Made by a program: the position numbers and the translations under genes. A stretch of 64,000 bases of DNA from Planctomycetota bacterium (GTDB lineage Bacteria; Planctomycetota; B15-G4), in contig JAJDEP010000005.1 in assembly GCA_029259715.1 (NCBI GenBank), positions 597,833 through 661,832 on the forward strand. The letters run 5' to 3'. The notes beneath the pieces were generated by a model, which saw only the letters and a program-made list of their open reading frames with translations, was not told where the DNA came from and made no database searches. Numbering within the stretch: position 1 is the first letter of the stretch; each line of letters starts with the position of its first letter. This document shows, in pieces, positions 10,433-19,172 of the stretch.

Positions 10433-11551
10433 TCACCGGGCCACCGCCAACGCCGCCATGCCGAGGGCCGCGAAGAGCACCGACACGATCCAGAAGCGCA
10501 CCACCACGCGGGTGTCCGGGATGCCGCCGAATTGGAAGTGATGGTGCAGGGGCGCGCAACGCAGCAGCCGGCGCCCACCGGAGAGTTTGAAGAAACCGAC
10601 CTGTCCGATGACCGACAGGACCTCCAGCACGAACAGCCCGCCGATGATCAGCAGCAGCAGCTCCTGCTTGGCCACCACCGCGACGTAACCCAGCAAACTG
10701 CCGAGGGGCAGGCTCCCGGTGTCGCCCATGTAGACCAATGCCGGCGGCGCGTTGAACCACAGGAAGCCCAGGGTCGCCCCGGCGATGGCGCTGCAGAACA
10801 CGGCCATCTCCTCTGCGGTGGGCACCTGCATCAGGTTCAGCTCGAGGTACGGCGCGCGCCCCACGGCCACCGTGACCGCAGCCATGCACACCGCGGCCAC
10901 CACCATCGAGCCCGCCGCCAACCCGTCCATGCCGTCGGTGAGGTTCACGGCGTTGGACGTGCCGGTGACCACCAGCAGCACCAGCAGCATGTGCGGAAAG
11001 CCCGACGCCATCGACAGGTCGATGTGGACGCCATCGGTGAAGGGCACGTGCAGGGCCAGCAGGTTGGGCAGCCCCGTGCGCTTGAAGATCAGCGTCACCA
11101 CGAAGGACAGGCTCACCGCCACGAGGAACTGCAGCAGGTACTTGCTCGCCGCCTGCAGTCCCTTGCGGGTCGGGTGGGTCAGCTTGACCCAGTCGTCGAT
11201 GAAGCCGATCAGGCCGTAGCCGAAGGTCGAGAGCAGCCCGATCTGCACGTACTTGTTCGCGAGGTCGCCGAAGATCAGGCCCGCGAACAGGATCGCGCCC
11301 ACGATCATCAGGCCGCCCATGGTGGGCACCGGCCCCTTGGTGGCGTTGATCTCGTTGAGCCGCGGGCTGTCGGTGGACGTCTCGTCCTCGATGTACTGTT
11401 GCCGCCGCAGGAAGCGCAGCAGGGGCTTGCCCAGGATCAGCGCCACGGCGAACGCGAGCACCGCCGAACAACCGGCGCGGACGGCCAGCGACCGGAACGC
11501 GGCCACCGGCAAGCCGAGGTTCAACAGGCCGTCGAGGAAGTAGAGGATCAC
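10433..11551 (-). CDS. mraY: Phospho-N-acetylmuramoyl-pentapeptide transferase
   Basis: A 372-aa integral membrane enzyme that transfers phospho-MurNAc-pentapeptide to undecaprenyl phosphate, making lipid I. Visible conserved cytoplasmic-loop motifs are GFIDDWVK (Asp-Asp of the active site), NLTDGMDGLA, MGDTGSLPLG and HHHFQFGG. Length and about ten hydrophobic segments fit the family. It lies 20 nt after murF and 10 nt before ftsW in one transcription unit. Confidence 0.96.
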   Translation of the reverse strand: MILYFLDGLLNLGLPVAAFRSLAVRAGCSAVLAFAVALILGKPLLRFLRRQQYIEDETSTDSPRLNEINATKGPVPTMGGLMIVGAILFAGLIFGDLANKYVQIGLLSTFGYGLIGFIDDWVKLTHPTRKGLQAASKYLLQFLVAVSLSFVVTLIFKRTGLPNLLALHVPFTDGVHIDLSMASGFPHMLLVLLVVTGTSNAVNLTDGMDGLAAGSMVVAAVCMAAVTVAVGRAPYLELNLMQVPTAEEMAVFCSAIAGATLGFLWFNAPPALVYMGDTGSLPLGSLLGYVAVVAKQELLLLIIGGLFVLEVLSVIGQVGFFKLSGGRRLLRCAPLHHHFQFGGIPDTRVVVRFWIVSVLFAALGMAALAVAR

Positions 11552-11571
11552 CGCTGCCCCTCGCGTACCGG

Positions 11572-13008
11572 TCAGGCCACGGTCGGCGCGAGATCCACGA
11601 GCTGCTGCACGAGTCGATCGAGCACGACCCCGCGCGAGCCCTTCACCAGCACCACATCCCCGCGCCCGAGATCGTCGGTCAGGCGGTCGGCCGCTTCACG
11701 CCAATCGTCGCAGGCCAGCAGGTTGTCGTCCGAGAGGCCCGCGTCCCGGGCCCCTTTCAGCACGGAGGCCGCGTGCCGCCCCACCGCCACCAGCACCGCG
11801 GGGTTGATTGCGGCCAGAGCCTGCCCGGCCTGCTCATGGGCCGCCGGCGACGCCTCCCCCAACTCGAGCATGTCGCCCAGCACCACCATCAGGCGTCCGG
11901 GCCAGTTCAGCTCGGACAGGGCCGCGATGGCCGCACCGAGGCTGGCCGGGTTGGCGTTGTAGCTGTCGTCGATGAGCGTCACGTCGCCCAACGGCCGGAC
12001 CTGGAGACGCCCCGAGGGCGGGAGCACCCGCCCCAGGGCCGCCGCGGCCGCCGGCAGGTCGACGTCCAACGCGCGGGCGCAGGCGAGCGCGGCCAGGGCG
12101 TTGCTGACCGCATGCCGCCCGAGCATACGCAGCGAAACCTCCACCTCGCCGTTGACCACGAAGGTCGTGCCTTCGGTGGAACAGTGCACGTTGCTGGCCA
12201 CCAGGTCCGCCCGGGGATCGGTGCCGAAGCTCAAGACGCGGCCCGGCGCCCGGCGCGCGAGCCATTCGAAGGAGGCGTCGTCGCGGTTGAGCACCGCGAG
12301 GGCGCGGCCGTCGAGGGCCGTCAGCAGCGACGACTTCTCGGCGCGCACCCCTTGCAGCGATCCGAGCCCCTCCAGGTGGCCGCGATCAATGTTGGTGATG
12401 ACGCCGATCTCGGGCCGCGCGAGGGCGCACAGCTCCGCGATGTCACCCGGTCGGTTGGTGCCCATCTCCACCACCAGGGCCTCGGTCTCCGGCGCGGCGC
12501 CGAGCAGAGTCAGGGGCACACCGATGGCGTTGTTGTAACTGCGTTCCGAGGAGGCGCTGGTGAAGCGCGCCGACAGGGCCGCCGCCGTCAGGTCCTTCGT
12601 GGAGGTCTTGCCGTTGGTTCCGGTGACACCGATCACCCGCCCTTCGAGGGCCGGCAAGCCCACGGAGCGCACATGCGCGCCGAGGCGCCCGAGCGCCACC
12701 AGCGTGTCGTCCACCATGACCGCCGGCACGCCGGCCGGAACCGCGCGGTGGGCCATGACCGCCACGGCGCCCTCCTCGATGGCCTCCGCCGCGAAGGTGT
12801 GGCCGTCGAAACGCGGCCCCTCGAGGCACACGAAGAGGTCGCCGGGCCGGATCCAACGGCTGTCGGTGGAGAGACGCAGCGCCCGGGTGGGCTCGGCTCC
12901 CTCGCCACCCGCCGGCACCGCTTCCTCGCCGGCTTCCCCACCGGCGGGCATTCCCGCCAAGGTGCCGCGGACCACTTCCGCGACGGCCTGCAGCCTCAAA
13001 GGCTCCAA
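11572..13008 (-). CDS. murF: UDP-MurNAc-tripeptide D-alanyl-D-alanine ligase
   Basis: A 478-aa Mur ligase adding D-Ala-D-Ala to the UDP-MurNAc-tripeptide. The ATP loop GVTGTNGKTSTKD (127-139), the SYNNAIGVPL and EMGTNRPGDI segments and the C-terminal DDSYNANPASL are typical of MurF. The start is a TTG at 13008 behind GGGAGG (about 4 nt spacing), giving a 13-nt overlap with murE. No better in-frame start was seen. A Gly/Ala/Glu-rich insertion at ~18-40, between the first helix and the substrate domain, looks lineage-specific. Confidence 0.94.
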   Translation of the reverse strand: MEPLRLQAVAEVVRGTLAGMPAGGEAGEEAVPAGGEGAEPTRALRLSTDSRWIRPGDLFVCLEGPRFDGHTFAAEAIEEGAVAVMAHRAVPAGVPAVMVDDTLVALGRLGAHVRSVGLPALEGRVIGVTGTNGKTSTKDLTAAALSARFTSASSERSYNNAIGVPLTLLGAAPETEALVVEMGTNRPGDIAELCALARPEIGVITNIDRGHLEGLGSLQGVRAEKSSLLTALDGRALAVLNRDDASFEWLARRAPGRVLSFGTDPRADLVASNVHCSTEGTTFVVNGEVEVSLRMLGRHAVSNALAALACARALDVDLPAAAAALGRVLPPSGRLQVRPLGDVTLIDDSYNANPASLGAAIAALSELNWPGRLMVVLGDMLELGEASPAAHEQAGQALAAINPAVLVAVGRHAASVLKGARDAGLSDDNLLACDDWREAADRLTDDLGRGDVVLVKGSRGVVLDRLVQQLVDLAPTVA

Positions 13009-14516
13009 AGCACCTCCCTCGCCACCTCGCGATCGTCGAACGGTATCACGCGATCGGAGAGGATCTGCGTGGTCTCATGGCCTTTTCCGGCGATGAGCAC
13101 GATGTCCCCGCCTTGCGCCCGTCGACAGGCTGCGGCGATGGCGGCGGCCCGGTCCGGCTCGATCACGGTGTGGGCCCGGGTCGCGGCGCCGAGGCCCGCG
13201 ACGACGTCGTCCAGGATGGCGACCGGGTCTTCGCCCCGAGGATTGTCGGACGTGACGAAGAGTTCGTCGGCCGCACGCGCCACCGCCGCCCCCATGAGCG
13301 GGCGCTTGGTGCGATCGCGGTCGCCACCGCAACCGAAGACCACCAGCAGGCGCCCCCGGGTGAGCGGCCGCAGCATGCTCAGCACCTGCTCGAGGGCATC
13401 CGGTGTGTGGGCGTAGTCCACCAGCACGCGGAAGTCCTGGCCGCAGTCAATCGGCTCGAGCCGGCCCGGCACGGCCGCGAGGCTGGCCAGCCCGAGGCGC
13501 GCCGCCGTCGGCGGGACGCCGCAGGCCAGAGCCGTCGTGGCCGCGGCCACGGCGTTGGTCACGTTGTGCCGCCCCACCAGTCGCGTGGCCAGCAGCATGT
13601 CGACCCCGCCGGCGGCCCGTGCACCGGCGGCGGGCGCCTCCAGCTCGGGAGCCGTCAGGCGGAAGGCCGCGCCATCCGCGTCCATGCGTTGCACCGTGGC
13701 GCGGGCGTCGGCCTCGACGTCGAGTCCGTAGCGCAGCACACGCGCCTCGGTCTGCTCGGCGTAGTCACGGCTCACCGGGTCGGCGGCGTTGAGCACGGCC
13801 ACGCTCTCGGACGAGAGCGACGCGAACAGTCGCCCCTTGATGGCCGCGTACTCCTCCATCGTGCCGTGGTAGTCCAGGTGATCGCGGCTGAGGTTGGTGA
13901 ACACGCCGGCGGCGAAGCGGATGCCCGTCACCCGGTGTTGCGCCAGGCCGTGCGAGCTGACCTCCATGACCACCGTCGAGACGTTGTCGTCCACCATCTG
14001 CGCGAGCAGACGCTGGGACTCGATGGCGTCGGGTGTCGTGTTGGCCAGCTCGCCATGGGCCTCGCCGATCCACCGGCCGAGGGTGCCGATCATCCCCGTA
14101 CGTCGTCCGTCCTGTGCGAGCATCGACCGCAACATGAAGGCCGTGGTCGTCTTGCCGTTGGTGCCGGTGATGCCGATCACTTGCAGACGGGAGGAGGGTC
14201 GTCCGAAAAAGTGATCGGCCACCAGCGCCTTGGCCCGCATCGGGTCGGGCACGGCGACGTAGGGGAGATCGTCGGGAAGGGTCGCGTCCGCCGGGCCGAG
14301 GATGGCGACGGCCCCCCGCTCGGCGGCCTGGCGCGCGTAACGCACGCCGTCATCGAGAGCGCCCGGCGTGGCCACGAACAGGTCGCCCGCCGAGACCTTG
14401 CGGCTGTCGCCGGCCAGCCCGTCGATGGGCGGATTCCGATCAGCGCCGACGAGTCGGACGTCGCCGGCCCGAGGCCAGGCCTGCAGCAGCGGCGCGCACA
14501 GGGTGTGGAGATCCAT
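12996..14516 (-). CDS. murE: UDP-MurNAc-L-Ala-D-Glu--meso-diaminopimelate ligase
   Basis: A 506-aa Mur ligase adding the third stem-peptide residue. The ATP loop is GITGTNGKTTT (115-125). DNPR (424-427) is the signature of meso-diaminopimelate rather than lysine ligases, so the organism should have DAP-type peptidoglycan. SHGLAQHR and DYAHTPDALE are also conserved. I chose the ATG at 14516 (MDLHTLCAPL), the usual N-terminus, with GGAGG 13 nt upstream. A GTG at 14630, overlapping the ftsI stop as GTGA, would add 38 residues of atypical sequence but keeps the coupling seen elsewhere. That choice is open. Confidence 0.95.
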   Translation of the reverse strand: MDLHTLCAPLLQAWPRAGDVRLVGADRNPPIDGLAGDSRKVSAGDLFVATPGALDDGVRYARQAAERGAVAILGPADATLPDDLPYVAVPDPMRAKALVADHFFGRPSSRLQVIGITGTNGKTTTAFMLRSMLAQDGRRTGMIGTLGRWIGEAHGELANTTPDAIESQRLLAQMVDDNVSTVVMEVSSHGLAQHRVTGIRFAAGVFTNLSRDHLDYHGTMEEYAAIKGRLFASLSSESVAVLNAADPVSRDYAEQTEARVLRYGLDVEADARATVQRMDADGAAFRLTAPELEAPAAGARAAGGVDMLLATRLVGRHNVTNAVAAATTALACGVPPTAARLGLASLAAVPGRLEPIDCGQDFRVLVDYAHTPDALEQVLSMLRPLTRGRLLVVFGCGGDRDRTKRPLMGAAVARAADELFVTSDNPRGEDPVAILDDVVAGLGAATRAHTVIEPDRAAAIAAACRRAQGGDIVLIAGKGHETTQILSDRVIPFDDREVAREVLWSL

Positions 14517-14626
14517 GGTGTTGCGACTCGTCCTCCGGAGTCGGCGCAGCCAGAGGTTATCGCCGCCCGAGGGGCCGTCATCAACGCCGCGCATCGAGAG
14601 CCCGGGAGTGGTGGTGGCCGCGAGCG

Positions 14627-16378
14627 TCACCGGGACAGGCCTTCATAGGCCAGCAACTCGCGCAGGATCTCGCGGGCCACGGGAACCGTGGTCTGACTCG
14701 AAAAACGGCCGCCCTGAGGATCCTGCATGAGCACGACGACCGAGTAGCGCGGGGCGTCGGCGGGCAGCAGGGCTGCAAACGAATGGTTTTCCTTGGAGTG
14801 GTCCCGCTCGTCCTGGGCGGTGCCGGTCTTGCCCGCCACGAGGACGCCGTCGAGCAGGCCCATCTTGCTGGTGCCCTCATCGAGCACCGCCACCATCCAG
14901 TCGCGAATGAGGTCGCAGGTGTCGCGGCGGAACACCGGGACGGGAGCGGGACGGGCGGCCTCGAGCCATTCCCCCGCGCTGCCCTGGACCGCGTCGAGCA
15001 GTCGCGGCGTGCGCCGGTGGCCGTCGGCGAGGGTGCCCACGGCGGCCGCCATCTGCACCACCGTGACGGCCATCTCGTAACCGTGCGAGACCGACACGAG
15101 GGTGTTGTCGCGGCTCCATCTCGAGAGGCGTGAGAGAACTCCGCCCGACTCGTAGGGCAAGGGGATGCCCGTGCGCTGGCCCAGGCCGAGGCGCCGCAAG
15201 ACGTCGTAGACCGGGCGCATGCGCTCGGGGTCCTTCTGGCCGGCGCCGTCCATGATCGAGGTGAAGATGCGGGCCATGCCGATGTTCGACGAGTAGACCA
15301 GGATCTCGCGCGGGTTGAGCGGATGGTCCTGGGGCTTGGTGTCCTTCACCATCGCGGAGCGCCGCGGGAAGTGACCCCGGTCGGCGCGGCAGTCGATGCG
15401 CGAGTCGGGCGTGACCAGGCCCAGCTCCAGCGCCGCGGCCATCATCAACGGCTTCATGATCGAGCCGGGGGCGTAGATGTCCTCCACCGCGCGGTGGCGG
15501 TAGCGGTTCTTGTCCCGTACGCGCCGGTCGCCGGCATCGAACAGGGGCACCGAGGCCAGGGTGAGCAGGTCGCCGGTGAAGACGTCCATGACCGCGCAGG
15601 CCGCACCGTCGGCGTCGCGTTCGGCGACGGCCGCCGCCAGGATGCGCTCGACTTTTCCCTGCAGGCGTGTATCGATGGTGAGACGGACGTCGCTGCCCGC
15701 CACCTTCGCGATGACGGAGTCGTCGGGGTGATGGATCGGCGCACCGTGGACGTCGACGCGATGGAAGCGCTGCCCCTCGATGCCGACGAGCAGGTCATGC
15801 AGGCCTCGCTCCACGCCCGCCACGCCATGGCCTTCATGATCGAGGAAGCCGACGACGTTGCCCGCCACCGTGTTGCCGGGATGACGTCGGGCCCAACCGT
15901 ATTCGAAGTCGACCAGAGCCAGGGCGCCACGCCGACCCTGGGCGGCCTCCAACTCGTCCATGAGGTCGGGATCGACGATGGGCGCCCCCAGGCGGCTGTA
16001 GCCGCCCGTCGTCAGGCGCCGGCTGATGTCCGCACGCGGGCGCGCCAGTCGCGGCGCCAGGAAGCCCGCGGTGCGATCGACGAGGGCGGTGATGCGGGCG
16101 TCGCTCTTGCGGCCCCCCGGAGGCCCCGTGAAGTTCGGGCCGTAGGCGGCCAGCTGCAGTTGCGGCACCGAGAGCGCCAGAGGACTCCCGAAGCGGTCGA
16201 GGATGCGACCGCGGATGGCCGGTTTGGTGCTCCAGCGCGACGACTGGGTGAACATGCGCAGCTGCGCATCCTCCACGTTCGTCGCCTGCACCCACGCGAT
16301 GCGCCCGGCGAGTCCGCCCAGGGCCAGGAACAGAATGGCCGCGAAGGCGAAGACGAGCCGGCGCGCGCGCAGGATCAC
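14627..16378 (-). CDS. ftsI: Class B penicillin-binding protein (septal transpeptidase)
   Basis: A 583-aa single-pass membrane protein (helix ~9-27), a D,D-transpeptidase crosslinking septal peptidoglycan. The N-terminal non-catalytic domain begins RGRILDRFGSPLA. The transpeptidase domain has the nucleophile motif SIMK (Ser306-Lys309), SSN (363-365) and KTG (517-519). There are no C-terminal PASTA repeats. GTG start at 16378 in a GTGA overlap with ftsL. The position directly after ftsL and before murE is canonical; the likely partner is FtsW of this cluster. Confidence 0.94.
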   Translation of the reverse strand: MILRARRLVFAFAAILFLALGGLAGRIAWVQATNVEDAQLRMFTQSSRWSTKPAIRGRILDRFGSPLALSVPQLQLAAYGPNFTGPPGGRKSDARITALVDRTAGFLAPRLARPRADISRRLTTGGYSRLGAPIVDPDLMDELEAAQGRRGALALVDFEYGWARRHPGNTVAGNVVGFLDHEGHGVAGVERGLHDLLVGIEGQRFHRVDVHGAPIHHPDDSVIAKVAGSDVRLTIDTRLQGKVERILAAAVAERDADGAACAVMDVFTGDLLTLASVPLFDAGDRRVRDKNRYRHRAVEDIYAPGSIMKPLMMAAALELGLVTPDSRIDCRADRGHFPRRSAMVKDTKPQDHPLNPREILVYSSNIGMARIFTSIMDGAGQKDPERMRPVYDVLRRLGLGQRTGIPLPYESGGVLSRLSRWSRDNTLVSVSHGYEMAVTVVQMAAAVGTLADGHRRTPRLLDAVQGSAGEWLEAARPAPVPVFRRDTCDLIRDWMVAVLDEGTSKMGLLDGVLVAGKTGTAQDERDHSKENHSFAALLPADAPRYSVVVLMQDPQGGRFSSQTTVPVAREILRELLAYEGLSR

Positions 16379-16680
16379 GGACGCACGCTGCCCATCTCGG
16401 GCGCATCATCCCGCAGGTTCAGGGCAACGAGGGGGTCGGTGGTCGGCGGCCGCGGCGAGGCCGACTGGGCCCGCGCCGACGTCGCCGCGATGAGGTGCCG
16501 CGACGCCGTGTATTTCACCAGCGCATGGGCGCGCCGCCGGTCGAGCACCCGCTCCTCGGCATCGAGACGCACGAGTGAGCGGCCATCGGCGAACGTCTCG
16601 GCGCGCACGCGCACGGTGAAGAGCGAGAGCAGAAGCAACGCAACGCCCGTGATCGCCAGACACCATCCGGAGGCCTTCAT
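16375..16680 (-). CDS. ftsL: FtsL-like divisome protein
   Basis: A 101-aa bitopic protein with one N-terminal membrane helix (~8-24, AITGVALLLLSLFTVRV) and a short charged periplasmic region (~29-65) that could form a coiled coil. There is a proline-rich, probably disordered tail. Sequence similarity to FtsL is always weak; the call rests on size, topology and position between rsmH and ftsI. It overlaps both neighbours by 4 nt (ATGA, GTGA). FtsL normally recruits and activates FtsWI together with FtsB/FtsQ, whose genes are not here. Confidence 0.78.
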   Translation of the reverse strand: MKASGWCLAITGVALLLLSLFTVRVRAETFADGRSLVRLDAEERVLDRRRAHALVKYTASRHLIAATSARAQSASPRPPTTDPLVALNLRDDAPEMGSVRP

Positions 16681-17561
16681 GACCGCTCCCCCTGTACGGC
16701 GAGCACGCGCAACCGCGCACTGCGACTGCGCCGGTTGGTGCGCCGTTCAGCGGGCGACGGTCCCGCCGGGCGCTTGGTGAGCAGGCGGTCTCCCGCCCGC
16801 GCCCGGTCCCGCATGAAGTGCTTCACGATCCTGTCCTCCCCCGAGTGGAACGCGATGACGGCCAGGCATCCGCCCGGCGCCAGGAGTTGCAAGGCGAGCG
16901 GCAACGTCCGCTCGATGAGCTGGGTCTCTTGGTTCACGGCCATGCGCAGGCCCTGGAAGACCCGCGTGGCCGGGTGGATGCGTCCGCCGCGGCGGCCGAG
17001 GGTCTCCTCGACCAACACGCGCAGGTCACCCGTCGTGCGCACCGGCCGTTGCCGCCGGCGCGCCACGATGGCCTCAGCGATGCGACGCGCCCGGGGCTCG
17101 CCGCCCCCGTCCCGCAGGATGCGCTCGAGTTCGTCCACGCTGCTGCCGTTGACGAGATCCCCCGCCGTCTGTCCCTGCGTCACATCCATGCGCATGTCGA
17201 GCGGCGCGTCGACCCGCAGCGAGAAGCCGCGATCGACATCGTCGAGCTGCATGGACGACACGCCCAGGTCCAGCAGGACGGCGTCGACCTGCACGCCCTG
17301 CTCGATGAGACGCCGGCAACACTGCTCGCTGTCGCCGTGGAGGAAGCGCACCCGATCGCCGCATGCGTCCAGCGTCGTGCGCGAGAGTTCCAACGCGACC
17401 TCATCGCGATCGCAGGCAAAGACCTGGGCGGTGGGCGCCGAAAGAGCCATGAAGGCCAGGACATGGCCTCCGGCACCCACCGTCAGGTCAAGCAGGGAAC
17501 TGCAAGAGGGAGCGTCGATGAGCTCCATGACTTCCCCCGCCATCACGGGTACATGGTTCAT
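16677..17561 (-). CDS. rsmH: 16S rRNA (cytosine1402-N4)-methyltransferase
   Basis: A 294-aa SAM-dependent methyltransferase (formerly MraW) that methylates C1402 in the 30S P-site. The N-terminus HVPVMAGEVMEL and the SAM loop LDLTVGAGGH (~24-33) are typical. So are LLDLGVSSMQLDD, GRIHPATRVFQGLRM and the C-terminal AFHSGEDRIVKHFM. The frame extends 73 codons upstream into mraZ. The ATG at 17561 with GGAG 8-11 nt upstream is preferred because the family begins MxHxPV. Confidence 0.96.
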   Translation of the reverse strand: MNHVPVMAGEVMELIDAPSCSSLLDLTVGAGGHVLAFMALSAPTAQVFACDRDEVALELSRTTLDACGDRVRFLHGDSEQCCRRLIEQGVQVDAVLLDLGVSSMQLDDVDRGFSLRVDAPLDMRMDVTQGQTAGDLVNGSSVDELERILRDGGGEPRARRIAEAIVARRRQRPVRTTGDLRVLVEETLGRRGGRIHPATRVFQGLRMAVNQETQLIERTLPLALQLLAPGGCLAVIAFHSGEDRIVKHFMRDRARAGDRLLTKRPAGPSPAERRTNRRSRSARLRVLAVQGERS

Positions 17562-17590
17562 CGCTGTCTCCGCTCCGTGCGACGCAACAA

Positions 17591-18034
17591 TCACCGGAAC
17601 ACTTCTTTCGCCTGCTGTTCGTAGTCGTCGCGCGCACCGTTCATGCGCGCTGCCCAGGCCTTGGGCTCCCACAGCTCCACGCGCCGGCCCACGCCGGCGA
17701 AGACGACCTTGTCGTCGAGGCCCACCACCGCCTTCAGCGATTCGGGCAGGAGCAAACGACCGTTGCGGTCGATGGAGCACGGCTCGGCCGAGCTGTAGAA
17801 GGTGCGCGAGAAGTCGCGCGTGCCCTGTTCACCCATCGGGCTGGACTCGACCGCTTCACCGAGCTGCGCGAACCCGTCGGGCGTGTAGAGGAACAGGCAG
17901 CCGTCGAGACCGGTGGTCACGACCACCTCGGACGCGCTGTCGAGCCGACGCAGGGTCTCCACCATCTTCCGGGGCACCGAGACGCGGTTCTTCGCGTCGA
18001 TCGCGTGCGTGTAGCAGCCCGTGAAGAGGTTCAT
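17591..18034 (-). CDS. mraZ: Transcriptional regulator MraZ
   Basis: A 147-aa protein with two AbrB-like swapped-hairpin repeats, HAIDAKNRVSVPRKM (~9-23) and CSIDRNGRLLLPESL in the second half. MraZ binds TGGGN direct repeats upstream of its own gene and represses the dcw operon; three such repeats lie 41-66 nt upstream here. The ATG at 18034 (MNLFTGCYTHAID) is the family start, and the in-frame extension upstream would cover the binding region. First gene of the dcw unit. Confidence 0.95.
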   Translation of the reverse strand: MNLFTGCYTHAIDAKNRVSVPRKMVETLRRLDSASEVVVTTGLDGCLFLYTPDGFAQLGEAVESSPMGEQGTRDFSRTFYSSAEPCSIDRNGRLLLPESLKAVVGLDDKVVFAGVGRRVELWEPKAWAARMNGARDDYEQQAKEVFR

Positions 18035-18074
18035 TCGGGCGGTTCTCCCCCTGATTCCCGTTTCGTGACCCGAG

Positions 18075-18100
18075 ATCCCACTATATCCCACCTGTGCCCA
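18075..18100 (-). promoter_or_regulatory. Three MraZ-type direct repeats
   Basis: Reading on the minus strand, TGGGCA, TGGGAT and TGGGAT occur with exact 10-bp periodicity (4-nt spacers CAGG, ATAG). MraZ is known to bind such TGGG repeats as a ring-shaped oligomer. They lie 41-66 nt before the mraZ ATG. I could not pick a convincing -35/-10 pair beside them. The rest of the 296-nt gap to the next gene (18035-18330) shows only GC-rich sequence with short imperfect inverted repeats. Confidence 0.75.
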
Positions 18101-18330
18101 TCTCGGGGGAAAACGAACCAGATAATCCGACGTCGCCCCACAAGGGTGGTTCAGGGGAGCCGCTGCCGATGTCGGGGCGGACTTCGAGCCCGGCTGGAGA
18201 ACGGGCCGGAACCCCGCGGAATCAGGCCCGCACCGGGGAATCCGGGCTGAGGCGGGCCGACCGCCGGTCAGGCGCGGGCCCGGTCCGGCCGGTGGGGATC
18301 GGTGGGTGCCGCCCGTCGGGGCGCGGCGGA

Positions 18331-18963
18331 TCAGCCGGCGGCGCCGGTCTCCCCCTCGTCAGCGGTCCCGTCGTCGGTCGCCGGTTCTCCCGCCTCGGTC
18401 TCGGCCCCCGCCAGGATCTCCTCTACCGAGAAGTCCTCGGGCAGATCGCTCTGGAGGATGCGGGCGAGTCGCTCGCGGGTCTCGACCAGCGCCTCGGCGT
18501 CCAGGTGCGGCGCAGGCACGACCACCTCCGGCTGGCCCGCGCCGCGCGTCACCACCATGACCTCATGGCCGTCGAGGGCCTCGAAGCGCTTGAGGCGCAG
18601 CAGCCGCTTGCGCAGCAGCACCAACCCCACCAGGTAGGCCAGGCGCTGGTACTCCGGCTCCTCGCGCTTCACGAGCAGCATGAAGATCTCGCGCAGCATC
18701 TGGTAGTCGACCACGAGTCGGGGAGCGCCGTCCACGGGGATTGTGTGCCGCCAGTAGAAGTCGTCCTGGCCGCTCAACTCCCCCAACTTTGGACAGGTTG
18801 CGCACAGGTCTTCCCGAAGGATTCCCAAACCGTCGAGCCCCGGGTCCCCGAAACGCAACACGCTGGTGACGGCGTCACCCGGACCGGCGGGCTGTTCGCA
18901 CGCATCGCAAGGATGGCAGCCGGACGGGATGTCCCAACCCTCTTGCAACGTCACAGGTGTCAT
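18331..18963 (-). CDS. Uncharacterised Cys-containing protein beside dnaE
   Basis: About 210 aa, not recognised. It starts with a cysteine cluster (Cys16, Cys19, Cys22, then Cys54, Cys57), two CxxC pairs that could bind zinc. A mixed alpha/beta core with FYWRHTIPV and the helix-rich stretch REIFMLLVKREEPEYQRLAYLV follows. The tail is acidic, Ala/Glu-rich and probably disordered. There is no signal peptide. It lies upstream of mraZ on the same strand and is divergent from dnaE. Start: the ATG at 18963 has no spaced SD; a GTG at 18954 with GGAG 9 nt upstream may be the true start. A regulatory or metal-binding role is conceivable but unproven. Confidence 0.7.
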   Translation of the reverse strand: MTPVTLQEGWDIPSGCHPCDACEQPAGPGDAVTSVLRFGDPGLDGLGILREDLCATCPKLGELSGQDDFYWRHTIPVDGAPRLVVDYQMLREIFMLLVKREEPEYQRLAYLVGLVLLRKRLLRLKRFEALDGHEVMVVTRGAGQPEVVVPAPHLDAEALVETRERLARILQSDLPEDFSVEEILAGAETEAGEPATDDGTADEGETGAAG

Positions 18964-19003
18964 CTCCGCCGCGTGTGAACCGTGCAACCGTCTTGTGGGT
19001 CGA

Positions 19004-19033
19004 CCGCCTCGTGAGGTGCCGCCTCGTAAGGTG
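19004..19033. repeat. Two-copy 15-bp tandem repeat between divergent genes
   Basis: CCGCCTCGTGAGGTG (19004-19018) is followed directly by CCGCCTCGTAAGGTG (19019-19033), 14 of 15 identical. Each contains a short CCTC..GAGG/AAGG dyad. It lies 140 nt before dnaE and 41 nt before the divergent unknown gene, a position suited to an operator, which is inference. Confidence 0.5.
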
Positions 19034-19172
19034 ACCGTCGCGCGGGGCAGCGAAGCTAGCAGGGCACCGCGTCACTCACAAGCCGGGCGTGCCTCTACCG
19101 GGTCCCTCTCGCCACCTCCGTTGAAGCCGCCCGGTCCGCCCCCTACCGTGAGGGCATGGAGGGGTCACCACG

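Noticed and set aside
10423..10578. 52-residue N-terminal extension of FtsW inside mraY
   Set aside because: It contains no FtsW-like sequence, and the ATG at 10422 directly after the mraY stop gives a normal protein.
16677..17780. Extended N-terminus of RsmH within mraZ
   Set aside because: The family starts at MxHxPV, matching the ATG at 17561 with a good SD; the extension is Arg/Gly-rich shadow sequence.
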